Shown here in pieces: positions 54,966 to 64,000 of a DNA stretch of 64,000 nt. How positions within the stretch are numbered: the first letter of the stretch is position 1; the number at the start of each line of letters is the position of its first letter. Under the pieces are notes generated by a model. It saw only the letters and a program-made list of their open reading frames with translations, did not search any database and was not told the DNA's origin. The stretch is taken from NCBI RefSeq assembly GCF_019802255.1, contig NZ_JAHYSS010000005.1, positions 124,001 through 188,000 of the forward strand. Reading direction: 5' to 3'. The translations under genes were made by a program, and so were the position numbers. Source of the stretch: Pedobacter polysacchareus. GTDB taxonomy: Bacteria; Bacteroidota; Bacteroidia; Sphingobacteriales; Sphingobacteriaceae.

Positions 54966-55003
54966 AAAAAAGCCATTCCTGATCAAACAGGAATGGCTTT
55001 TTT
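54966..55003 (+). terminator. Bidirectional terminator between the peroxidase and metalloprotease genes
   Basis: A perfect 16-bp stem, AAAAAAGCCATTCCTG (54966-54981) with CAGGAATGGCTTTTTT (54988-55003), with a 6-base loop. Confidence 0.92.
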
Positions 55004-55046
55004 GCGAATAACCAGGAAGAATAACCAGGATAGGAATTTCCGGGAA

Positions 55047-57572
55047 TTAAACTTTAGGGTTCAACATTTTGTAAATGCGATCGGCAAGGTCTTCATAATG
55101 ACTTTTGATCAATGGATTCGTTGCACTTGCCTGTGAAGCTTTTACACTGGCTTGTAGTTTTTTCAATTCTGAACGAACCATCAGCCTCATGTCCGAAATA
55201 TTTGGATTGTAAGGAGTGATCCCCATAATCGCATAACCCGATTCTACTACCGGTTTATCTAATTTCAACAACACCCCTAAACGATCTGCATAAGATCTTT
55301 GTAAGGCTCTTTTGAACACATCTGGTGTCTCTGAATTGAAGATATAACCACGTAAATCCGTCAGCAGGTTGTTTACCGTATAAGCATTCGCTCCGTTTTT
55401 CGTCTCATCATCAATCATTCTGGCAAAACCATAAGTTTCCAATAGTGAGGTCAGTACCTGATTCTGCATTTCTGTAATCCTGTGGTTGACTACCCCATAA
55501 TCTACTCTTGCTAAAATTGCAGGATTTAACAGCCAGTTTGGTGTGCTGAAAACTTGTTTATTTAGGAAAGCTACGGCTTGCTGTTGCTTCGCTTTTGGCG
55601 TATAGCTGTACACTGCACCCGGTTCATCAACCGTTTTTACATCTTCCTGCAAACCACTGATGTTAGCCACCACATGGTTTACATAACGTCTGTATTGGCG
55701 GATCACTTCATAATATAAATCGTTTACATCTTCCAGTTCTTTGCCTGGCTCATAAGTCCATTTTTCCAGGTTCGGAAGAATTCTCTTTAAGTTTTCAATT
55801 CCGTAGGTGCTGGCCTTCATGGCATTGTCGCCCAGGTCTTCACTTTGTGCACGTGGGTCTATTGAACCTTGTTTTCCATAGAAATACAAAGGATCTTTAG
55901 CCTTTTTCAAAACCATGGCATCCAGTGTCTTTTTCTCTTCTTTGGTAGATTTGTCTCCAGGGAAATACGTATAACCGAATTTAATGGCATGCTGATCGTA
56001 AGCACCGATTTTAGGGTAAATCTCTGTTACGCCATCTGCCGGCTGTGCGATATAGTTGAAACGCGCATAATCCATGATGGAAGGGGCGGTACCATATTTT
56101 GCAGTGAAGGTTTTTGAGCGCAAAGAATCTACAGGAAATGCCGCACTGGAACCAAAGTTATGGAGTAAACCAAGGGTGTGACCTACCTCATGAGAAGAAA
56201 CGAACCTGACCAATTGGCCCATTTGCGCATCGCTGATTTCTGAACCTCTTGCCTGTGGATTAATCGCTGCTGTTTGCACGAAAAACCAGCTTCTCAGTAA
56301 GGACATCACATTGTGATACCAGCCAATATGACTTTCCATAATCTCTCCTGATCTAGGATCTGCAATCCTCGGACCATAAGCATTCTCTGTAGAAGAGGCA
56401 AAATAACGGATCACAGAATAACGTGCATCTTCTGTACTAAATTCCGGATCCTGCTGATGTGTAGGTGCTTCTTTGGCTACGATTGCATTTTTAAAACCTG
56501 CGGCTTCAAAAGCAATATTCCAGTCGTTCACCCCCTGAATTAAGAAAGGAACCCATTTTTTAGGCGTTGCAGGGTCTATATAATAAACGATTTGTTTTTT
56601 CGGTTCTACCAATTCCCCACGACTATATGCCGCTTCGTCTTTCGGTTCTAACTTCCATCTCTGGATGTAAGCAGTAGGGGTAACTTGCTTGTCGGAAACG
56701 CCAAAATCAAGCTGTCTTTCTGTGAAGTAACCGATTCTTTTGTTCTCCAGACGGGCTTTCATAGGCTCTTTTGGTAATAATAACATGGAAGTGTTTAAGC
56801 CAAAAGTCATGGCACCAACGGTTTTATCAGTTGGCAATTCCGGACTTCTATAGGTTTTTACCGTTTTGACTTCTATGTTGGTTGGAAAACTTTTTGCAGT
56901 ATCAATGAAGGAACGGGTATTGTCGATACCAGCAATTTTATAGGTCTTTTTCAATCCTTCCGGTAAGGACATTCCAGGAATATCACCATTGTAAAAATCC
57001 GTTACGTCAATTAAAACACCTTTTCCATTCGCACTGAAAGCTTTGATGTCAAAAGCAGCAAGAATAGGGAGTGCATTAGAGTTTTCCAATGCCTGATGTA
57101 AATCCGATGATTTATCGGCTACAAACTTGAAGTTCGGAACTCTGATAAAGATTTGTTTGTCGTGTTTTTCCCAGTTCCAAACCTGATTGTTCAGCATTTC
57201 GCCACCATATTGGGCTCTGGACTCTCTCAATGCTACTGGTGTTTGTGTAAATCTGGTCACCACCAACAAGTCTCTGCCCAATAGAGAATCAGGGATTTCA
57301 AAAAAGTATTTCTGATCTACTTTATATACGTTGAACAATCCTTCATCGGCTTTAGTACCGGCAGGGATAATTTCTGAAAACTTTTTGATGGTGCTTTTTT
57401 TGTTGGCTGCATTTTTTGCCGTGGTATCCTGTACCGCTTTACCGGCCATACTTCCCGGCCATTTTGTAGATTGTGCAAAGGCAGTGCCGCCCATTAGAAC
57501 AGGAAATAGGAGGAAGAAAGCAGCCCTTGTCAGGCTGCTATTCTTTTGTTTAAAGGTAGATTCGAAATTCAT
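55047..57572 (-). CDS. Exported zinc-dependent metalloprotease (DUF5117/DUF4953 type)
   Basis: An 841-residue protein with a signal peptide (AAFFLLFPVLMGGTAFAQ). The zinc site is H461-E462-VG-H465 in SSHEVGHTLGLLHNFG, an HExxHxxGxxHN metzincin-like pattern. It is preceded by a large N-terminal domain (VYKVDQKYFFEIPDSLLGRDLLVVTRF) typical of DUF5117. Downstream blocks such as PSIMDYARFNYIAQPADGV supply the Met-turn region. Substrate specificity is unknown. It follows the susD gene of the right SusCD locus by 40 bases, which points to a peptide or protein substrate for that uptake system. Confidence 0.92.
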   Translation of the reverse strand: MNFESTFKQKNSSLTRAAFFLLFPVLMGGTAFAQSTKWPGSMAGKAVQDTTAKNAANKKSTIKKFSEIIPAGTKADEGLFNVYKVDQKYFFEIPDSLLGRDLLVVTRFTQTPVALRESRAQYGGEMLNNQVWNWEKHDKQIFIRVPNFKFVADKSSDLHQALENSNALPILAAFDIKAFSANGKGVLIDVTDFYNGDIPGMSLPEGLKKTYKIAGIDNTRSFIDTAKSFPTNIEVKTVKTYRSPELPTDKTVGAMTFGLNTSMLLLPKEPMKARLENKRIGYFTERQLDFGVSDKQVTPTAYIQRWKLEPKDEAAYSRGELVEPKKQIVYYIDPATPKKWVPFLIQGVNDWNIAFEAAGFKNAIVAKEAPTHQQDPEFSTEDARYSVIRYFASSTENAYGPRIADPRSGEIMESHIGWYHNVMSLLRSWFFVQTAAINPQARGSEISDAQMGQLVRFVSSHEVGHTLGLLHNFGSSAAFPVDSLRSKTFTAKYGTAPSIMDYARFNYIAQPADGVTEIYPKIGAYDQHAIKFGYTYFPGDKSTKEEKKTLDAMVLKKAKDPLYFYGKQGSIDPRAQSEDLGDNAMKASTYGIENLKRILPNLEKWTYEPGKELEDVNDLYYEVIRQYRRYVNHVVANISGLQEDVKTVDEPGAVYSYTPKAKQQQAVAFLNKQVFSTPNWLLNPAILARVDYGVVNHRITEMQNQVLTSLLETYGFARMIDDETKNGANAYTVNNLLTDLRGYIFNSETPDVFKRALQRSYADRLGVLLKLDKPVVESGYAIMGITPYNPNISDMRLMVRSELKKLQASVKASQASATNPLIKSHYEDLADRIYKMLNPKV

Positions 57573-57612
57573 GAACAGATTAAATTGATATTTATGTTTC
57601 TGAGGAGCTGGA

Positions 57613-59250
57613 TTACCAGCCCTCGTTTTGTGGTTTAAGGTTTGGGTTGGTCGCGATTTCCGTTAAAGGAATAGGCTGCCAGTAATTTTTATCGGTAAAC
57701 ACCCTGCTGCCTGATTTTTTTGAGGCAAAAGTTAAACTGCCATTGGTCGCTTTGGTGATGGTTACACCGTTTACGGATTTGTTCAAGGTGTTGGCTGCTT
57801 CTTTCCATCGACGCAAATCGTTATAACGGGTCTGGTCTTCGAAAGCCAGTTCTATTCTGCGTTCATGACGGATTTTTGCACGCATTTCCGGTTGAGATAA
57901 GCCTGTAGGCAGTTCTGGCATTTTCGCTCTTTTACGAATGTCATTGATGGCCTGATAGACAGTCGCATCTGGTCCATTGGCTTCATTTTGTGCTTCTGCA
58001 TAGTTTAATAGCACTTCTGCATAGCGCAAGATCACCCAATTGGTACTGCTGGTTACGTTCACATCTTTGTTGTAATCGAAATCTTCAGCGATGAATTTTC
58101 GGATGTAAAAGCCGGTAGGCGTTGGATTGGAAGTGGGCATGTCTTTCCCTTTAGTGAAGGTTTCTACTGCTCTTCCTTTAAAGCTGGCGTTGTTGTACAA
58201 TACAGATTTTTCGAAGCGTGGATCGCGGCCCGCATAAGGATCGGAAGCCAGGTAACCAGATCCGCTTTCGCCGATCATTTTCCCGTTTTTCATTTCGTAC
58301 TCATCTACAATTTCCTGAGTAGGGGCATTGGTACCTTTGCCGCCATATCCTGCCGGACTATTGTTCTTATCAAAGCTGTGTTGTTTCTCACCTTTTAATC
58401 CATTGTAACGGAATTCCAGGATCACTTCTGGTTTTACCAGCACATTCTTTTTCAGGAAAGGGTCGTTATAATCTGCTTGTAAGCTATAATAAGCGGTATT
58501 CATCACCTTTTTTGCGGCATCAGCAGCTGCCTGCCATTTGTCTAAACTATTGGCAGGGTTGTTTAAGGCACTTGCTGCCCATAGTAAAACACGACTTTGA
58601 AAGGCCTGTGCGGCAGCACTGGTAATGCGGCCGTATTCTGTGTTTGTCCAGGATGCAGGTAATTCTTCAGCTGCCTGAGCTAACTCAGCCGCGATGAAGG
58701 TCATTCCGTCCTGCTGACTGGTTTTAAAAGGCTTGTCCTGAGCTTCTTCTACTGGCTGTGCCTTTAGCAATAAAGGAACTTCCTTGAAGCTGCTGAACAA
58801 TTGAAAGTAAACGAAGGCTCTGAAAAAACGTGCTTGTCCTAACATTTCTTTTCTTTGCGCAGGATTCAATACTGGTGCGGTTTCTGCTCTTTCCAGGAAG
58901 TAATTGATCTTTCTGATCTGTGCATAGCTGTCTTTCCAAAGGTTCTTTTGAGGAAAAGTAGTGGCATTGAAATCTCCGGTCAGGTAACCTGAGATCTTGC
59001 TTTCCTCGCTGCCAATCACCTGGATATCGTCTGTGATGGCGGCAGGCAGGTAAGTAGCCGTAAAACCACTGTTCATGAAGTTGTAAAACTCGTTTACAGA
59101 CAATTTAATCAGTTCCGGATCTTCCCATAGACTGGCTTCCGAAATCAGGTTTAAGGGTTTTCTGTCCAGGAAATCTTTCTTGCAGGAGCTCATACTAAGT
59201 AAGCCTGCAAGGATGATGGTGGTGGTATATTTTGAAGGTATAAAGTTCAT
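57613..59250 (-). CDS. SusD/RagB family substrate-binding lipoprotein
   Basis: Surface lipoprotein of 545 residues with a signal peptide ending GLLSMSSC and KKDFLDRKP after it. SusD marks are ISEASLWEDPELIKLSVNEFYNFM, MLGQARFFRAFVYFQLFSSFKEVPLLL, NWVILRYAEVLLNYAEAQNEA and the C-terminal MRAKIRHERRIELAFEDQTRYNDLRRW, where RRIELAFE is the full family motif. It begins 26 bases after the susC stop on the same strand, so both form the outer membrane uptake complex of the right locus. Confidence 0.95.
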   Translation of the reverse strand: MNFIPSKYTTTIILAGLLSMSSCKKDFLDRKPLNLISEASLWEDPELIKLSVNEFYNFMNSGFTATYLPAAITDDIQVIGSEESKISGYLTGDFNATTFPQKNLWKDSYAQIRKINYFLERAETAPVLNPAQRKEMLGQARFFRAFVYFQLFSSFKEVPLLLKAQPVEEAQDKPFKTSQQDGMTFIAAELAQAAEELPASWTNTEYGRITSAAAQAFQSRVLLWAASALNNPANSLDKWQAAADAAKKVMNTAYYSLQADYNDPFLKKNVLVKPEVILEFRYNGLKGEKQHSFDKNNSPAGYGGKGTNAPTQEIVDEYEMKNGKMIGESGSGYLASDPYAGRDPRFEKSVLYNNASFKGRAVETFTKGKDMPTSNPTPTGFYIRKFIAEDFDYNKDVNVTSSTNWVILRYAEVLLNYAEAQNEANGPDATVYQAINDIRKRAKMPELPTGLSQPEMRAKIRHERRIELAFEDQTRYNDLRRWKEAANTLNKSVNGVTITKATNGSLTFASKKSGSRVFTDKNYWQPIPLTEIATNPNLKPQNEGW

Positions 59251-59276
59251 AATTGCTGATCTTTTCGATGAATAAA

Positions 59277-62200
59277 TTAAAGGCCTAAACGAAGACCAAA
59301 AGAGAAAATCCGTTGTGGAGGGTAAGAGTTGGCAAAGGTGCCGGACGACTCAGGGTCGAACCTCTTGTTGTTACTGATCGTGAACAGGTTTTGCCCTTGT
59401 GCAGTCAGCGTCAAGGAAGAAACACCAATCTGTCTCAATACCGTTTTTGGAATGCTATAAGACAATTGTGCGGTTCTCAGCTTGATATAGTTTCCGTTTT
59501 TAACATAAAAAGTAGAAGGATATCTGTTGGCTTCATAGTTCGACAATAGTCTTGGGTAAGCCGCATCGGTATGTTCCGGTGTCCATCTGTCTAAATGTAA
59601 TTCGTAGAAGTTGGTTAAATCGGCAGCCGGTGCATAGTTGATGTAAACCCCTGTAGAAGCCTGGAATAAGGCATCAGCAGAGAAGTTTTTCCATTTAAAG
59701 GCCAATGATAAACCGTAAACTGTTGGTGGAACGATGTATTTGGTTTCCACATCACGATCGGCACTGCCGCTAAACAATTCTACTACACCATCACCGTTTA
59801 AATCCACATACCTGATGTCTCCAGGTTTACCGCTTACTGGTGTAGCTCCAGGGCTGGTCAGGTATTTTGGCCAGTTGTCTACATCCTGCTGGTCTCTGAA
59901 AATACCATCTGCTTTCAGGATTCTTGCGGCGCCTACAGGGCGGCCTTCCTGACGTAATCCAGGCAATACACTTTCGTTTTCGCCATAATCTACAACCCTG
60001 CTTTTTGTGAAAGTCATGTTTAAACGCGCAGAGAAATTGACTTGCCCGATGTTGCTTTGGTGAGATAAAGCAAGCTCATATCCATAGTAATATTCTTTTC
60101 CAAAGTTCTCCAATGCAGGGCTCAATCCGAAGGTAGAAGGTACGTCGTAACCTCTGGAACGCAGGATGTCATATTTGGATTTGCTGTAATAATCCGCTTC
60201 GATCCCCAGTTTACCAGCCCATAACAAGGCATCTATACCGATGTCAAAAGCTTTTACTTTTTCCCAGGTAATATTGGTGTTTGGAACGGTCGTATTGGTG
60301 ATCCTGGTCATAGGAGAGATGCCATTTCCAGTGCCAAATACATAACCTGCCGGGAAAAGACTGTAGTTGTAAAAGTAAGAATACAAGGAACCACCATCAT
60401 TACCAAGTTTACCGTAAGAAGTACGGAGTTTCAACTCATTGATGAAGGGATAATGATCTTTAATGAAATCTTCTTCTGATAGGACCCAAGCCGCTGATAA
60501 AGACGGGAACAAAGCTCTTCTTTTTCCTTTTGGATAATAAGGGGAGCCATCGTATCTGAAGTTACTTTCTAAAATATATTTGCTGTTGTAATTGTAAATA
60601 AAACGGGCAACTGCACTTTGGCGTGCATTTTCCTGCGAGCTGCCTGAGCTTTTTTGGGTGCTTACATCGCCAAGGAAAAGCTGGTCCACACTGGCAACCG
60701 GGTAATTGCTTCTTTCTGCGATGATGTTTTCTCCTTTGAACTCATTTTGCTCATATAAAGCCAATGCCGTAACGGAATGCTTGCCAAATAGTCTTTTGTA
60801 GTTCAGGGAAACCTGTACGTTTACGTTGTCATTCAGCGAAACAGTTTCACTCAATGAAGCTTTTTCTGTCGCATTTTGCTGGGTATATTCATCCTTTAAT
60901 GGATCTAATGAATACACAGGATAAGGTACCGTAAATGCTTTTGTCAATGAGTTGTTCTTGTCAACTGTCACCACTCCATTCGCAGAAAGACCTTTGATAA
61001 AAGGCAGCTGCTGTGTAATTCTAAGGGAGCTGGTAAAGATGTTTCTGCCTACTTTATTGTAGCCGGCACCTTCCAATGCATCCGCTAAAGGATTGCCTGA
61101 AAATCCAGAGAAAGCATATAAGCCATTGGAAAAACGGGCAGGGGATACCGATCCCAAAACCGACATTCTGCTGAAAATACTTTCCGCATAAACAGCTGGG
61201 TTTTTTGCATTTTCAGTGATGTAATTCAAGCCCACAGAAAGACTGGTAGTTGGCGTAACATCCAGGTCAAAATTACTGACTAAACCATAACGCTTCATTC
61301 CTGAAGTGCTGATGAGTCCTTGCTGATCGGTGTAAGTTCCACTGATAAAGTACCTGGAATTGTTGCCGCCACCGTTTAAACTCAGGTTATGTTTTTGTAC
61401 AGACGCATAATCTTTAAGTACGGTTTTGTACCAGTCGGTATTTGGATAGCGATCCGGATCTGATCCATCTTTGAATTTCTGAATTTCCTCAGGGGTATAT
61501 TTTGTTCTTGGAGAGCTTCCTTTTTCAGCCTTATCATTGTCGAACATCTCATTGTTCAAAATGGCATAGTTGTAAGAATCCAGGAATTTAGGCAGTCTTG
61601 TGGATTGCTGAATCCCGAAATTACCATTGTAATTCATGGATACTTTATTGGATTTTCCGCGTTTGGTGGTGATGAGGATCACCCCATTGGCACCTCTGGC
61701 ACCATAAACAGCTGCCGAAGCATCTTTTAACACACTGATGCTTTCGATAGAATTGGGATCTAATTTATCCATCTCCATACCTACAATGCCCATACCTTCC
61801 CTGGCTACTCCATCAATCACGATCAGGGCTTCACCCATTCCACGGATTTTGATGGAAGAGCGGTCGCGGTCTGGAGTACCTGAAGTACTCATGTACGACA
61901 CCAATCCAGTTACTCTGCCCATTAAAGTATTGGATACGTTTACGGCTGGTGATTGTGTCAATTCTTCTCCTTTGATCACACCGATCGCACCGGTTAATAG
62001 TTTCTTTTGCTGTGTACCGTATCCAATGACTACTGCTTCGCTCAATTCACTCATGCTCATCGTCATGGATACATTGATTTGTGTTCTCTTTTGGATAGCG
62101 ACTTCTTCTCTTTTGAAGCCTAGATAAGAAAAGATTAGGGTCTGGTTGTCTTCTGCCTGGATTTTGTAAAATCCATCAGCGTTAGTGATGGCCACCGCTT

Positions 62201-62678
62201 TTCCTTCTTTCACCAAAATCGTAACACCAGGCAGTGGAATGCCTTTGTCGTCGGTTACTTTACCTTGGATCGTGATGAGGTTTGCCGCTGCAAGTGGTGT
62301 TTTCAATGCCGCTTCTTTCAGCTTCAGGACGATGATGTTTTTCTCCATCGTATAGGTCAGGGGCTGATCTTTGAAAATCTCTGTTAGCGCCGTGCTCAAA
62401 GCCGTGTTTTTCAAATCCACATTTAATGGTTTGGACTGGCTGATGACTTCGTTATTGTAGATAAAATAATAACCGGTTTGCTTTCTCAGGTCTTGCAAAA
62501 CGGATTTTAAGCTGGTATTACGCTTAGAAATGGTGACGCGCTGCCCGTAGGAAGCCGTACTTACCTGTATACCCAAGGTAATCAGGATAATCAGTGATAG
62601 TTTCATGATAATGAATACTTTTCTTACGGTTTTTTGGCCATAAGGGGAAATGACTTTAGAATGTAGTCGTTCTTTCAT
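59277..62678 (-). CDS. SusC-type TonB-dependent outer membrane transporter with STN domain
   Basis: Outer membrane importer of 1133 residues. ATG 62678 (MKERLHSKV) is preferred to a TTG 13 codons earlier. A signal helix (MKLSLIILITLGIQVSTAS) precedes an STN domain at about 55-120 (KRNTSLKSVLQDLRKQTGYYFIYNNEVI). A carboxypeptidase-regulatory-like domain (ITIQGKVTDDKGIPLPGVTILV) and a plug with VVIGYGTQQKKLLTGAIGVI and ALIVIDGVAREGM follow. The barrel ends SFGLRLGL. The STN domain and upstream fecR predict induction through a FecI-type sigma factor beyond the right edge. Confidence 0.94.
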   Translation of the reverse strand: MKERLHSKVISPYGQKTVRKVFIIMKLSLIILITLGIQVSTASYGQRVTISKRNTSLKSVLQDLRKQTGYYFIYNNEVISQSKPLNVDLKNTALSTALTEIFKDQPLTYTMEKNIIVLKLKEAALKTPLAAANLITIQGKVTDDKGIPLPGVTILVKEGKAVAITNADGFYKIQAEDNQTLIFSYLGFKREEVAIQKRTQINVSMTMSMSELSEAVVIGYGTQQKKLLTGAIGVIKGEELTQSPAVNVSNTLMGRVTGLVSYMSTSGTPDRDRSSIKIRGMGEALIVIDGVAREGMGIVGMEMDKLDPNSIESISVLKDASAAVYGARGANGVILITTKRGKSNKVSMNYNGNFGIQQSTRLPKFLDSYNYAILNNEMFDNDKAEKGSSPRTKYTPEEIQKFKDGSDPDRYPNTDWYKTVLKDYASVQKHNLSLNGGGNNSRYFISGTYTDQQGLISTSGMKRYGLVSNFDLDVTPTTSLSVGLNYITENAKNPAVYAESIFSRMSVLGSVSPARFSNGLYAFSGFSGNPLADALEGAGYNKVGRNIFTSSLRITQQLPFIKGLSANGVVTVDKNNSLTKAFTVPYPVYSLDPLKDEYTQQNATEKASLSETVSLNDNVNVQVSLNYKRLFGKHSVTALALYEQNEFKGENIIAERSNYPVASVDQLFLGDVSTQKSSGSSQENARQSAVARFIYNYNSKYILESNFRYDGSPYYPKGKRRALFPSLSAAWVLSEEDFIKDHYPFINELKLRTSYGKLGNDGGSLYSYFYNYSLFPAGYVFGTGNGISPMTRITNTTVPNTNITWEKVKAFDIGIDALLWAGKLGIEADYYSKSKYDILRSRGYDVPSTFGLSPALENFGKEYYYGYELALSHQSNIGQVNFSARLNMTFTKSRVVDYGENESVLPGLRQEGRPVGAARILKADGIFRDQQDVDNWPKYLTSPGATPVSGKPGDIRYVDLNGDGVVELFSGSADRDVETKYIVPPTVYGLSLAFKWKNFSADALFQASTGVYINYAPAADLTNFYELHLDRWTPEHTDAAYPRLLSNYEANRYPSTFYVKNGNYIKLRTAQLSYSIPKTVLRQIGVSSLTLTAQGQNLFTISNNKRFDPESSGTFANSYPPQRIFSFGLRLGL

Positions 62679-62756
62679 AAATTTGAAATGTTTAGGTTTA
62701 AGTTGAAGGCTGTGCAATTCCAGTGAAAACTGGAAAGTTCTTTAGGGTAAGCCTGA

Positions 62757-62784
62757 GCATTGACCTTCCCGGCCGCGAACCGGG
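62757..62784 (-). promoter_or_regulatory. GC-rich hairpin plus GGTCAATGC element upstream of the second susC
   Basis: On the minus strand CCCGG (62784-62780), a 7-base loop and CCGGG (62772-62768) form a hairpin, followed by AA and GGTCAATGC (62765-62757). The order and core bases resemble the element before the first susC gene at 1457-1503. It sits in the 194-base fecR-susC spacer. Confidence 0.4.
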
Positions 62785-62872
62785 TTGGTTATTTTCTGAC
62801 TCACCTGCGGTGGTGGTTTAAGTGGCAGGTTTCATGTGGTGTATTGGTTTGTGGTGGTGGTAGTTTGTTGAT

Positions 62873-64000
62873 TTATTTTGTTTTTTGAATGATTACTTTG
62901 TTTTGTTCAATGCCAAATTTGACGCCTCCAGTGCCTTCCAGTACCCTTAGGAAAGTAGAAAGGTTGCTTTCTCTAGGAATTATCCCAGTGAAATAAAGGT
63001 TTGGTGCTGCGCCTTTATAGATCAGCTCTACATTGTACCAGCGCTCCATTTGTTTCATGACTTCCTGGGTTGGGGTGTTGTTAAACACAAAAGCATCGTT
63101 CTTCCAGGCGAGTACTTCTTCCAGATCTGCGCTGCTGATTTTAGCCGGGTTTTCATCAATAGTTTTCATTTGAGCCTGTTCCCCAGGTTTTAAAACCTGG
63201 TAGTTACTAGATTTAAGACGGCCTAATTTTACACTTCCTTCTGCAAGTGTAGTATTGATCTGCTGTTGATCCGCATAGGCATTGATGTTGAATTTTGTTC
63301 CCAGGACTTCTAAAATTTGTTGGTCAGCAATCACACGGAATGGCTGATGCTTGTTCTTTGCTACTTCAAAATAGACTTCTCCGCTAATCGTTACTTTTCT
63401 TTCACCCGGAAGGAAATTGGTAGGGAAGCGAATAGAAGAGGCGGCATTGAGCCATACTTTGGTGCCATCAGGCAGGATAATCCGGTATTGTCCACCTTTA
63501 GGAGTAGAAACAGTATTGTATTTTAAAGCTTCCGCATTGTCGGAAGGGGTGTTTTTTTGTTTGTTATAGGCCAATTGACCATCCTTGGTATTGCTGAAAT
63601 TGATGTCTTTTCGCTGGGCAAGCCTGCCATTTGCGGCAGCATCTAAAACTACTTCGCTGCCGTCAGCCAATTTTAAAATCGCTTTGTTTCCGCCAGGTTT
63701 TACCTCATTTTTGAAAGTCAGCTGCTCGATAGGAGGGATGGATGAATGCTGCTGGTAAAAATAAACGGCAATTCCGCTGGTCAAAATCAGTGCTGCAGCA
63801 ACCGCTATTTTCTGCCAGTTGAAATTGGATTTTTTAGGCTGTAAGCTAGTTGTATCCGGAATTAACTGATGTACAGGAGTATGATTCTGGTCAATTTCCT
63901 GTTCTATTTTGGAAAAGATGCGCTGATAAACGGCTTCTTCCTCCATTCCAGCTGCTGCTGGCCATTCTACGATTTCATTTTGTGGAGAACGGTACCATCT
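62873..64000 (-). CDS. FecR family anti-sigma factor (5' end beyond window)
   Basis: The reading frame stays open to the right edge: before the in-frame ATG at 63946 it reads WYRSPQNEIVEWPAAAG, which fits the N-terminal FecR region, so the gene is cut and the ATG is internal. One membrane helix (IAVAAALILTSGIAVYFY) is followed by the FecR domain with TPKGGQYRIILPDGTKVWLNAASSIRFP and GEVYFEVAKNKHQPFRVIADQ, then a DUF4974-like domain with QMERWYNVELIY. It is similar to the FecR at 291-1427. It should control a sigma factor gene outside the window. Confidence 0.93.
   Translation of the reverse strand, partial: RWYRSPQNEIVEWPAAAGMEEEAVYQRIFSKIEQEIDQNHTPVHQLIPDTTSLQPKKSNFNWQKIAVAAALILTSGIAVYFYQQHSSIPPIEQLTFKNEVKPGGNKAILKLADGSEVVLDAAANGRLAQRKDINFSNTKDGQLAYNKQKNTPSDNAEALKYNTVSTPKGGQYRIILPDGTKVWLNAASSIRFPTNFLPGERKVTISGEVYFEVAKNKHQPFRVIADQQILEVLGTKFNINAYADQQQINTTLAEGSVKLGRLKSSNYQVLKPGEQAQMKTIDENPAKISSADLEEVLAWKNDAFVFNNTPTQEVMKQMERWYNVELIYKGAAPNLYFTGIIPRESNLSTFLRVLEGTGGVKFGIEQNKVIIQKTK

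Noticed and set aside
63947..64000. Treating ATG 63946 as the true start of the right fecR
   Set aside because: The frame stays open to the window edge with a FecR-like segment (WYRSPQNE), so the gene is cut rather than started here.

Overview
The window looks like chromosomal DNA from a Bacteroidota species of the Sphingobacteriaceae, most likely Pedobacter or a close relative. The evidence is two FecI/FecR-SusC-SusD loci, promoters of the Bacteroidota type (TTTG then TAnnTTTG), few Shine-Dalgarno sequences, and a Bacteroidota-style gene order (serC-serA-DUF1015, rpsO-pnp). I see no tRNA, rRNA, CRISPR array, transposase or phage gene. The genus is inferred from protein character, not from a marker search.

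Layout. 1-8.3 kb: the end of an ECF sigma gene, then fecR, susC, susD and two surface lipoproteins (FAS1 and DUF5007-like). 8.35-12.7 kb: a peptidoglycan group (PASTA protein, MltG, hotdog thioesterase, YihY) divergent from ddl. 12.8-15.3 kb: a DUF3575 outer membrane protein and a MATE transporter. The MATE gene has a long leader carrying a 10-codon upstream ORF, MIVFHVRLRF. 15.4-25.1 kb: an accessory cluster with an enolase-superfamily dehydratase, an SDR and an AraC regulator, then a PSCyt1/DUF1549/DUF1553 cytochrome with a CBM6-like insert, a DUF1501 Tat protein, a Tat-exported TIM barrel, and a DUF2231-cytochrome-LRR membrane protein. It reads as a sugar or sugar-acid oxidation module. 25.5-38.7 kb: housekeeping genes (Hsp20, rpsO, pnp, rpe, serC, serA, phoH, purC, STAS protein, rnz). 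38.8-46.9 kb: envelope genes (MCE protein, two tandem amidases, LptD-like protein), then cinA and a 2-oxoacid dehydrogenase E2. 47-52.4 kb: a methionine operon (metY-metX-hom) behind a SAM-I riboswitch and a consensus promoter, plus a separate metB-like gene. 52.5-55 kb: small lipoprotein, TauE/SafE permease and di-heme peroxidase. 55-64 kb: a second fecR-susC-susD locus followed by a large zinc metalloprotease, running off the right edge.

The most novel signal is the MATE leader. Its upstream ORF contains the Arg-Leu-Arg (+x+) motif known from macrolide-arrested leader peptides such as ErmDL. The codons for that motif overlap a segment able to pair just upstream of the MATE start, as expected for a drug-sensing attenuator. 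The 15.4-25.1 kb cytochrome and sugar cluster is the best candidate for an undescribed metabolic system. Other points are a possible sigma-54 promoter for hsp20 and a shared sequence element upstream of both susC genes.

Both edges cut genes: the sigma factor on the left and fecR on the right. Function calls rest on motifs and family knowledge read by eye; no database search was run.
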